A program made the position numbers and the translations under genes. The notes under the pieces are model-generated. The model was not told the DNA's origin. It worked only from the letters and a program-made list of their open reading frames with translations, and searched no databases. Source: Acanthornis magna (lineage: Eukaryota > Chordata > Aves > Passeriformes > Acanthizidae). Taken from it: DNA of 64,000 bases. The first letter of the stretch is position 1; each line of letters begins with the position of its first letter. Location of the stretch: contig JAWUZG010000001.1 of the NCBI GenBank assembly GCA_036785705.1, positions 9,300,001-9,364,000 on the forward strand, written 5' to 3'. Below are positions 42,401-54,400 of this stretch, in pieces.

Positions 42401-45400
42401 GCCTCAATGTACTTCAGGTTTGCTCACACCAATCATTTGAACTTAGACGAACCTGCATATTTTGCAGCAATTCTTCTGCAGGAGGTGTTGACTCCCAGAA
42501 CAAAGCCAGAAATCAAACAGATGCCAAACTGTAGTGTTTTAAATTGCCATAATCACTAGTTAAATTAACATCTGCCTACAGTCATAACTTTGTTGTTTTC
42601 CATTTGACCTGCATTCCATTATCTGCCAGAAAAAAACCACAACCTTACTCTAAAAATTCATGGGAAATGGTTCATGCTGATTTTGACAAACTTTGGATAA
42701 ACAATCCCCAGACAGATCTGATAAAACAAAATATATCACTTTTTTTAACCTTGTAATCACTGGGTAGTTCTGTGAACAGAACTAAAATCTTCAATAGAAT
42801 TTAAGAGTACCATGAGCTGTCAGTTATTTTCTTTATCTTTAGGAAGATATCTCTTCAGTTGACAGGGGGAAAAATAGATTCCTAAAAAGCAGAGTAAAAA
42901 ACATGAAAAGTGACAAGAAAATGACCTTACGTAAAAAGCAAAGATCCTGGCAGGAAAGTCTCACTTACAGTCATCAGCTGTTATTCAGTTAGAGCCTTTC
43001 ACCGTTGAAAAATATTGGCTTTTGGGTTTTGTTTTAAAGTTATTTAAAGTTGTAAATATTATGCAGAACTCTCTAGATCTAGAGAAGCCCCATCTGGGAA
43101 GGAACTTTGTTTATAGGCAAACTGCAGGTCTCAGTTTAGATCTGGTCCAACACTTCTGCCATTAGTTAAGCTGCATCGGCATCTCACAGCTGAAGACTAC
43201 TCAGGGTCCTTCCTAAAGGCAAAGACTGCTGAAAAACTCAGATTTGAAAGTTTGCTTCTTTTATTCCAAGGAGGATAAGAGACATGAAAAATTAAAAAGG
43301 CTGTGTCATACAACTTTGAGTTCCTGAAGAAAGAAGAGAGATGTGACAAAGTGCTGTGAATGGACACTCCCTGACAGAACAGGAAGACCTGTAGTCAATT
43401 ATAAGAGTGCTCCAAGTGGGAGAAGCATGCAGACTGGTGGAGAAATGGATCTCTGGGACTCTGAGCAAACTGCTGACAGCTTGGCGAAATCAGGAGGATA
43501 GCAGAGCAACTCATGATTACAGAAGCCTCATCCAAAGGAGGAAGCAAAAACCCCAAAAGGAAGACTTATAAAGAACCAAGGAATGGATGCCTCAGAACAG
43601 AGATGTTTGAAAAGCTCAGATACCTCACCTTAGCATCTGAAGTTAGCATATTTTTTACATTCAGCATTATCAAAAATTTCCACCCTTCTAGGCATTGCAA
43701 AATTCTAAAGATAGTTTAGGCTTTCGAAGCAGCACAGAAATCACTAATTACAACAATATTTGTGATACATTTATATATTTCAAGGCAAATCATAGAATGT
43801 GGTCTGTCAAGGATAATTATTATTCATTTTACAGATACAGAACAGTTTGTCCAGTTCAAAGTCACAAAGCAGATAGCAGAGTTAATTGTAAACTGAACGA
43901 ACAACAGTGTGGGGGAATGAGGCTTCTCAAATAACAAGGACTTAGGAATTCCATTCTATTTCTAAAGCTCCTCAAAAGAGGTTGGTATAGCTTTCCTGCA
44001 TTTGACAGTAGCAGCTATACATGAGAACAAGGCTCTGTAAATACCTGATTTTAGACAGATACAATGAAAAATTCACATCCTGTTAATCAAATAAAAATTT
44101 GAAAAATTTTACTTGCAAATTAAAATCACACAATTTATCTTTTACAAACATTTGAGTTTTGATGCATTTAAAACAAAACCAGAGTGAAGTCAGTATCTTA
44201 CACCTGAATGGGGGGGATGGCTGTGCCTTTCACCTTATTGCTGGGGAACAATCATGATCTGAAAGGGAGAGACCCAGTTTTGCAACATAACTAAAAGCAC
44301 CATGGCAGGTTCTGGGATGTTCCTTTAGAATATGGGATAGGTACATTAAAAACTCATCTCCCAAGAAAGTGCCCAAACTTTTGTGCTATGCAGGAATTTG
44401 AAGGAATTGGTGCAGTGGGTTAAATAAGTAGGGCTTTTTACCAAGCTTCCCTCCTGTACAATCAATATAAGCATGCGGTGTGTACAAAAGCTAGTAACAT
44501 TACAGAGATCATGAACTTGTGGATCATATGTGTGACTAATGTCTGCTTAATGTTTAAACTGTGTTATGAGTAATTTCAAATAGGGTTTAGGGAACGAAAT
44601 GGTTCCGATTGGACTAATTAAACAAGAACTAGTGTAAATATCCTTTACTCATGAAAGTAATTTGACTCTTGACTGAGCTGTGGATGCATAAAGACATATC
44701 CATGTAGCCTTGTTTTGAGGCACAAGGAAAATGACATAGATCATTATAACTGCGTAGGCACCATGTAAGAATGGCAAAGGTAGCTGTAGAACGAAAATGA
44801 GGGAGTAAATGGCAATTGTCACCTGGAGAAGTATTTCATTTGGTGAGATCAGTCATGTAAAGTACATGATTAACTCTGAAAGTTGATATGAGGCACAATA
44901 AAAAGAAGAGCAATATCTCAAACTGATGAGAGTTCCTTCCTTAGGTCTCAGCCCAGCTTTAATTTGGAATTTGGGATATTATTCAGAACATCAGGATTTG
45001 CTTTGGGTTTCCTGTACAATCAGTCTAACAGGTAGGATCCCACGCATCAAAGGAGAAAGTGTATTAAGCTCACTTCACCTTACAAGGCTCAAAAAGAAGT
45101 ACCTCAAATCAGATAATAGTGAATTTTAACTGTGATGCACCATACAAATTTTGAATATTCCAGACAACTATTTTAAGGTGGGCTAGGTGAAATAGCAGGA
45201 AGAAAGTGCTGATCACCCTCCTGAGTTTGTGGCTCTATACTGAAAAATGTTCGGAACCAAAAGTATATGAGTGTTTCAACATGTTTTGGGTTTTAAATAA
45301 TTTACATGAATATATCTATTAAGTTTTAAAAAAAGTTTTAGGAAAAAGGGGACTGACTGTCAGCAAAGCTATTGCTGTGATAAACCTCAAACTGGGAAAA

Positions 45401-48400
45401 GGGCTGGTTTTCACTTTCTCTACCTGCTGTGCTAAAATTATAGTCTGGTGTAGAAAACAAGTTTTAGACCACTCAAGTGTTAAGAAACAGATGTTAGAAG
45501 ACTGTTATAAGAAAGAGCTAGGTGATTTTTTTTCCAGGAAAAGAAAATCCATGTACAACAGGGAATGAAATTAAACTGCATAATTTACCAGCACACATGC
45601 ATTTCATCATTCTGCTTACATACACTAGCACTGAGTCAGGAATATTCACTGAAATGTGCTACTCTTGCAAGCACTACCTAACTTTGCTCTGCTATTAATC
45701 ACTCGTGATGCAAGCACTCCCACCCATTTCTGAGAACAGTGTAGGCTGTCTGATAACTCGCAGGCTTCAAGCTGCCCTTATAAAGTTGTTCCACTTTTGC
45801 ATACTTCCTCATAGTGCTTGTTTCTCAGTGAAGATGAAGCTTCTCATTTACATAGTCTTGCTGAAGTCAACTCTCCTTGCTTTAACAAATGTCTTTGCAG
45901 TTATTTTAGAAGAGGAAGAGAATGCTAAAGAAGCAAAAGTTACCGAGACTTGTCCTATAAAGCTCAAAACTAATCGGAAATGTGATGAAGGAGAGGACTG
46001 CCCTTATCAGATAAATCTGCCTCCGATGACCATCCAGATACCCAAAGAATTCAAACTGCTTGAGAAGACTCTCAAAGAAGTACAGACCCTTAAAGAATCA
46101 GTAAACAAGCTGAAGAAATGCTGCCAAGATTGCAAGCTGCAAGCAGATGACAATCAAGACAGAGACAGAAGTAATGAATTCCTGCTACCTAACACTGCAG
46201 AAAACAGTGAAAGCCAAGATAACAGAGTAAAGGAACTGCAAAGCAAAGTTAACAGAATGGCAACCAGCTTAAAAAATGCAAAGAGCCAGATTCAGACACT
46301 GCAGGGTCGTTTAGAGAAGCTGAGCCTCATAAATATGAACAATGTGGAACATTATGTTGACAGCAAAGTTGCAAATTTGACGTTTGTTGTGAACAACCTG
46401 GATAACAAATGCTCTTCTAAGTGTCCAGCAATGCAAGCAAGACCTGGTATGTAATCTGTTAACTCTTACTGCCTGTATAAGCTTTCTCTGCATTTTACTA
46501 GTATTAGGTAAAGAATTCAGAATTTTTTTTACCCAAATAGCTGTGTTATTAACTTCACAAGTATCTGCTCTTACAGTATTTATTTATACTCCTGTAAAAC
46601 ATTTCAGCAGCCACTAGAGGGTTACTGAGAGCTGCAGGTGTTCAGTCCCTCCTAGAATTGGACTTCATTAAGGGATTTAAAACATTAATTTCTAAAGGAC
46701 AATTTTTTGCAATTTCATAAGTAAACACCAAAAATTAACTTTATTGTACACCATAATACCCTTCATTAGAGACATTAAACATCAGTGACCTACGCGTATT
46801 TTCTCCTTGGATGAGAAGGGGTAAATTTATTCTAGGTGTGCCTTAGAAAACTTCCTTTTTATTTTTTCCCATTGCAAAGTTGCAAATCTGAAAAGTGGTG
46901 CAAGGTATCATCAATCATCAAGTGAATCTAGCAAAATGCTTAGTTTTTAACAGATGCATCATAAAAATAATTTTTCTATCAACACAGCAAACATCTGAAA
47001 GGCTCAGCCAAAAAAAAGCTTACTAACAGCACTTCTCGACTGGGTAACATGTGTACCATCACTTTAACACTAAACCCTTTGTATTAATTTAATATATAAG
47101 CAGTGTAAAACAGAAAACATATGTTATCACTGACAAACACTTTTTTCTTTTACCATTTAATTCTCCTAATTAGAATAAAGGAATAGAACCAATACTCTCT
47201 AATGTTTACTGCTATTAAGGCAAGATTGAGGGATTTTCTAAAAGTCATAAAATTTTTATATTACATATAAGAATCCTTGAAAACAAGAAATGTTCCCTAG
47301 GTTGTCAGTGTATTCTACAACTTAGATATCAAACATAAGAAGATAAAGCTCTTGAGAGACAAAACAGAGAGAGATCAAGCTGCATTACAATCTATAAGTC
47401 TCTTGCTTACCATCCAAGATTAAAATAAAACTGTTCTTCTGTCTACACATATTGAAAATAGAAGTATCTGCAAGTGCACAGTTGAAATTCTTGAATGTGT
47501 GAAAAGAGCAAATAAGTAATAGGAAAGGTAATGCTTTAACTGCATCAGCAATCAGCTCAAATCAGATAAAAATCACTACAAATCAATTATGTTCATTCAG
47601 ATACAAAATATTCACAAAAGGAATGAGTAATTTTTTGTTATATTAATAATGGGCAATGAATCACATTCAAGTACATTACTTCATAACAGACAAAATTAAT
47701 TTTAGATATTTCTTACACTTACTGAAACACTGTGTAGTATTCATAGTACATGATCATGCAGATATTCCTTATATTTTACAGCAAAATGCCAAAAGCATTG
47801 GAGCAGCAATATAGTCATTATGAAAACTAGCGGTGAAAACAGCGACAATTTTTTCTTATTCAGGCACTATTCGTGCATCCACTGAAAGTAATAGCAAAAC
47901 GCTACTTAAATAGGAGTTGAATTGGATTATAGAAGCATTTTATCTGAAATGTATATTCTCTGTTAATATCTACTCAGAAATTTAGTCCACCACAGACCTT
48001 ACACAAAGTTCAGTGAAATAAATGAGAATGTATTGTGGATTTAGATTTGGCTTTAAAGCCTTTGACTCCTGTAATTTGTGGTTTCATAAATGCCCAGTTT
48101 TCTGGCAAACAGGACGTCCTGAATCTTATTCCTGGCTGCAGCCTGAGATCACTCCTCCCTTTCAAGAAGTAGTTTGTTTAATTTTCTAGGAAAAATTACA
48201 GTCAGAACTGTAAGTGAACACACCCACAAAATCAAATCTGCAATAGGAATGAATACTATGGTGTTGACACAGTTTCTGAGAGCTCTCCATATCACTTAAG
48301 AATATGGAATTCTAATATCATGCTGTTGAACAGAATGACATTACTGATGATGTGGATCAAAAACGGATTTTCACTCTGAAGAAAAAACCTGGGAGTATTT

Positions 48401-51400
48401 TTCTTCTGAATAAAACGCATCACCCATTGGTGGGAAAAAGCTCCTGTTAATAGTAGATGCTAAAATCCTTCCTTTCTGTAAAGCCAGTGATGCCATATAC
48501 AGAGGAAAACACAATTACTTTTCTACCTTCACCTTTCTAGGAATCACATGATTACTACAACAGATGCGACAATTTTATTACTTTTTCCTATTTCCTAAAG
48601 GACAGTCAATATTAACTCACCAAGCGTTCCTAATGATATTCTCTATCAAATGATGTTAACAATAGCCAAGTTAACACCATTCCCACAATGGACAAAGTAC
48701 TTTCTCTGACATACTGCCAGATGGAACTATAAATTGTAGACAGGGTGTGAAGCTATACCTTTAAATACAAAAAGAAGCAAGTGTGCAATCACAAAGCATT
48801 AGAAATATGGACTGAAGAAACCAGGCAGAATTTACAAGATAATGAAAGGATGGAGTAGAGAAAAGGAGAAAAGGGAAAGCAAACAATCGAAATTCCCTTA
48901 TATTAGGCAGTTTCATAAAAAATGTAGTTTAGATGGGGTTTTTTGGACAGCTATGGGATACAGCGATCTTAGGTGGCATCTATTACAAAGTAAATCTGAT
49001 GGAAAAGGTGTTTTGCCCTAGAACTGAAATTGCTGCAACACTGTTTTCAATGTAAAAGTCTCTCCAATGCAAGTTCTGTATGCCACATCAGCCTGGGTAA
49101 AAATGTTATTTATTTTTAAATTGAAATTATGTTCATTCTAACACTACCTGTTCTTTCACCAGTTATACAAATAATGCAGAGAGACTGTGCTGACCATTAC
49201 ACAGCAGGGAGAAGGAGTAATGGAATCTACAGGATCAGCCCTGACCCCAAAAATGAGAGCTTTGAGGTTTACTGTGACATGCAAACACAGGGAGGCGGCT
49301 GGACAGTGCTGCAACGGCGTCAGGATGGCAGCACTAACTTCAACAGAACCTGGAATGACTACAAAAATGGTTTTGGAAACCTCAGCAGGGAGTTTTGGCT
49401 AGGCAACGACAAAATTCACCTCCTGACAAGGAGCCAAGAAATGCAACTGAGAATTGATCTTGAAGATTTCAATGGAATCAGAGAGTATGCAAAGTACGAT
49501 CACTTCTACGTGGCCAATGAGTACCTCAAGTACCGTCTAAGCGTCCACGGCTACAGCGGCACAGCAGGAGATGCCCTTCACTACAGCAGGCACTACAACC
49601 ATGACCAAAAGTTCTTTACAACCCCAGACAAGGACAATGACAGGTATCCCTCGGGAAACTGTGGTGCATACTACAGCTCTGGCTGGTGGTTTGATGCCTG
49701 CTTGTCAGCCAATCTCAATGGCAAGTACTACCACAAGAAATACAAAGGTGTTCGCAACGGCATTTTCTGGGGTACATGGCATGGAATTTCTGATGGTATT
49801 CCCACTGGATATAGGCAACCCTTCAAATCAGTAAAAATCATGATCAGACCCAAAAGTTTTGTGCAGTAATTCTACACATTTCTCTTAACTAGCTTGCATT
49901 GGATTGCACTCAAGATTATAGTTACTCAGTATTATACTCAGAAACCAAGTATTCAGTTATGTTTGGCAAAAGATTGTTCTAGACAAAACAACATACTTCC
50001 ACATAATTTTGTTAGAGACAGTTTGACCCATATAATGTATTAAAACCAGCATTAAAGTATCTGAATAGTTATTGCAAAAACTTAACACCAGTTAAATCTT
50101 GGTTTCGTCATGTAAATATTCTAAACATTGCTTTTGGTGCTTTTACTGACTGTGATATACCACATTTTATGATTTAAAACTTTTATATTGTCTTCCACAA
50201 ATTGTGTCTGAATGAATACCCATATTTTTAACCTGAAAATAATCCAGAGGTGTAACTAATATAAATTTGTCAACACTTAGAAAGAAAGCTAGACTCTCTA
50301 AAACAGCCTTTTTCCATAATCTATTCTTCACAACTTCAAAGGTATACCATGGCAATATCAATATAAATTAGAAAAAGTACTACAAATTATTGTTTTTAAA
50401 GAACTAGAAAACAGAGGGCCACATGGTTTGCCCAAAGACAGAAAAAAAGGCCTTGAAGAAAACAGAAAATGAAGATGATTCCTCAAATTTCATCCCTTTA
50501 TCAAAGATTTTTCAAAGAAGTTGGTGGAAGAATTGAATAAAAGCAGAGGAAATAATTATAAAATCACAGAATCATTTAGTTTGGAAAAGACCTTTAAGAT
50601 CATTGAATCCAGCTGTTAGCACAGAATTGCCAAGTCCACACCAAGCCATGTCTCTAAGTGTCATCTATGCATGGAGAGAGCATGTAGTGAACAACAACAT
50701 TCTTGCTCTTTTTGCTTCCTCCATTCAAGCTCAAGGTCCTATTTGGCATTTGTAGGAGAAAGGAGTCATTATGTAGCTTATTGCACATTTAGACAGGCAC
50801 ATACACAGGTAGGAGGAAGACACATCAATAAGAATCCATATTCTTTACATTAATGCCTCTAAGTACATACAAAGAGTTTCCAGTGCCATTTTGCTTTCTC
50901 CTGAATCCTTTAGGTAAGTAAATGTTACAAGATGCTCTTGTAGATACTCAAGCTCTCATTCAAATACTTCTCAATCTAGATATCATTAGACCCTGAAAAA
51001 AAAAAATTACAAATTTTTGCAATGTAAGAGAAGATTGTTCTCCCTATTTTTAGGCTACACCTTTTGTAGCCGTAGCCACAGAAACATAAAAACCTACTGT
51101 CAATTCTAAGCAAAAAAGAGAATACAGGATGAAATCTGTTTTTTTTTTTTAAACAAATGAAAAAATCAAATTGCCAAATAGTTTGGTAAGTTCAAATAAG
51201 AGATACTGTTATTAAACCTCACGTTGTAGATAGTGAGAACAAATCTGACTGCACATGTCTAGACCATGTTGCTATAAAGACAGTGACCAACATTGTGTGG
51301 AGGTGCAATTTTTCCTAGCAGGAGGCTATTTTACTATCTTGCTTATACCGATCCTGAGATGCAGAAAAACTACATTAAGACTGTATTTCTTTACCAATTA

Positions 51401-54400
51401 AAGTGTGGTCATTGCTGACATAGCCTTTTTGATTAAAAGAGACATCAAAAAAAAAAGAATATAAGTATATATCTGACCTAATACTTTATAAATATGACCT
51501 CTAGTGATTTTTTAAGATAATAACAAAATTATTATGGTTATAAGTTATGCAAATGAAGAACACTGGCAATTGCTAAATTGTAAAATACTAATATATATTT
51601 TAAAGAGGTAAATACTTTGAAGGATAATTCAAGTGTAATTTGGATTATTATTTTTCAATTTTAAAGAGAAATGAAAAATTTGAATTACAAGATGTATCAT
51701 CTTTGCTTGAGAATATGTTTTGAAGCTATAGAATATTTATTTTGGTATAAAAACTAGTTTTCTAAACAGAACTAAAAAAAGCAACTTATGAAGTATTGAT
51801 TCGAAGTGCAAATATCTATTGCATATGATTATATTTAATCATTTAGCATGAAATGCACAATTTGCTCCTATTCATTTTATGATAACTAGTTACATATGAC
51901 TTTCAGTATCTACAAGCTTCTACTTGAAAACGTCTTTTAACTGCTAAGTTGTTAGAAGAGAACTGTACATTTTAAATCTTGTTTAAAGGAAACTTTGTAA
52001 AATACAGAAATTTTAACAGAATAAGTAAATGTGACTAAAATCACCTGCAAAAGCCTTGTCTCATGTCTTTAAAAACAGAAAGAAAGAAATTTTTTAAAAA
52101 AAAAGGAGAACCAAAAGTGTAATGCTGTTACAGAAAACTGATTATTGCCTGCCTGGAACTGTTGTAGCTGAATCTGTCAATGTGTTCTAGTTTTGCAAAG
52201 TGTAACTCCATCTACTTGTTGCAAACATTATTTTTGTTTTCTCTTGGTGCAATAAAATTATGTCACACTGTTAAAGCTGTACTACTGTCATAGATGTACA
52301 TGAGGACTATAAAAAAATTATCATAAATAATTTTATTGATTTTCTATAAAGCAATAAGAAAACACGGATAACCAACACAGATGACTATGAGACATGCCAG
52401 GAGAGTAATTGCTAGTAATGATAGCTCCTTAGAGATCTGTTTTATGACCCTTCAGCTGCCAGATAATACCAAGGGCTGAAGTCTTAGACATTTTTTTGAA
52501 ACTATTCATATGTTGGAAGAGCCAAAAGTAATTGCCCAAACAATAGTTTACAAACCTCTATCTTTAACATGAAAGAGGAGAAACAAACCAATGTTTTGAC
52601 CTTTCAGATCACATACAAGAGTCATCAAAGCAAGTGAATACAAATACCACCCCACATTAATTCTTACAATTTTTTATACAAAGAAAAAGCCCTTTATTTC
52701 TGCCTAAGGCTTAATAATTCAAAGCATGTCTTTCAATCTATGGAAAACATCTATGTAACACTAATTATATGAAAACACTTGTGGTTTTAATCCTCCTAAT
52801 ATTCAAATTGTGAATTTTAGTGGAAAAGATCACTAACAGTGGGTTTGCTAGCAAAATTCCTGTGGCTTGTTTCCAAAAAATAAAGACACAAGCCCATCTG
52901 TTCAATGTGAGCAGCCAAGCAGACTGTAATGCCTTGGCTTTCTATGCATTGCTTAAACAAAACCAAACTAAAACCAGAAAAAAAAAAAAAAAAAAAAAGA
53001 GAAAAGAAAGGAGAAGAAATTAAAAGAAGGTTTGAAGGCATTGATGTTTTTCCTTCCCTTTTTAATGCAAATACCTAATGGTATTTATTGGGAAAGGCTG
53101 GAGTCAAACTTGGAGTGAGTTGAGATCAACAGGTAGCTTGATAAATTGGTGGGAAAAACTGTTACTTTTATGTGTTTATTTGGAAAATAACTTAAGATGT
53201 TTGCCAATCTCTACCCAGACTCCTGTTGACAAATTAAACCAAGATCCAACAAAAGTGCCAAACTTAGCTTCTATGATTTATATGTCATGGACAACCCAAA
53301 GCAGGAAGGATACAACTTCGAATTTTCATAGAGAAACAAAAAAGAGATAATAGTACCGGCCTACAAAGAAAGAGGATTTAAATATATTTAATATATTTTT
53401 AGATTTTTTCTGTGTTCTTTTTGTTTCAGAAAAAAAGAGAAAATGGTACATATAGACCTGAAGATATTGACATAAGTTTTAAAGACAAATGGCTTAGCAA
53501 TACCATCTATAGGCCCTGCTACATTCACTTACTAAATCAATGCCTTTCATTCCCTGCTTAAATTTAACTTTTATGGAGTTATAATTCATCTACCAGAAGT
53601 TAATTTGGCTGTCACCCTCAATAGTAACCAGAAACAGAAAACAATGTTTTAAGATGATATGTCAAGTCCAACCCTCACATGAACAGGGAAACATGAGAGT
53701 TATGAGAGCACAGAAATTATGAAAGGAATATTATTTTTATGTCCTCATTCATCAGCTTTTTCTGATCTCAGTAAAAGACTAATCCATTTGGAAAAGAATA
53801 ATGGGAAAAAATAATCCAAATTACCTGAATATGTCCATATAATCAAGACAAACAAAGTTTAATTAAGATTACATTTCTGCAGGAATAACATGCCATCATT
53901 TAAAATTACACAAATAATAGTAGGCTTTACACACTTTTAAGCAATTACATGGCATGAATGATTTTTATGGAGAAGAAGAATTCACTTTGAGAAACAGAAA
54001 TTCTTGTGCCTTTCTTCAGACACACTACAAAAGCCCCTCCACTTCACTCTGCAGTTTAACTTCCATATGCTAAACCCAAATAAATGGATTCTTTCTCATG
54101 CAGATCTCTAAGGGTCTGTTTATTCAGGTGTATTTAGACACAGGTGCTTTGAATAAGTAAGCCAGGAATACCCTTTTTAACATTTACAGTAACCTCATGT
54201 GTGTAACAGACGATTCCCCACCACTGATGTTTTTATTGAATGGATGATTGGCTAACATTGCTTTGGCTTCCTCATCGCATGGTTGTGCTGATATACAAGG
54301 CCAGGTAGATTCAATTATAGTACAAATTTTCCCTGTCTCAAATACATATTCCAGGTGAGGAAACAGGAAGAGGGAGATAGCTTTGGAAAACAATATAGCA

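Larger units (their letters stand above)
34447..45600 (-). other. CCDC146 intron 1, part downstream of FGL2
   Basis: 11 kb between CCDC146 exon 2 and the FGL2 promoter. Contains CR1 fragments (34975-35425, 39779-39930), a perfect RFX X-box (37208-37220) and a 16-bp palindrome at 43070-43085. No further exon recognised; the largest open frames are 111 codons or fewer and overlap CR1. Confidence 0.75.
49870..52270 (+). other. FGL2: FGL2 3' UTR (predicted)
   Basis: 2.4 kb, strongly AU-rich with several ATTTA pentamers (for example near 51736 and 51835-51850), as in unstable mRNAs of inducible immune genes. Contains a CR1 remnant at 50563-50670. The end is inferred from the AATAAA at 52251; earlier hexamers such as 50537 could give shorter forms. 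Confidence 0.6.

Noticed and set aside
49571..49834. 87-codon frame overlapping FGL2 exon 2
   Set aside because: Out-of-frame shadow of the strongly coding fibrinogen domain.
52978..52998. Poly(A) run as the tail of a processed pseudogene
   Set aside because: The sequence before it matches no gene I recognise and no target-site duplication is evident.
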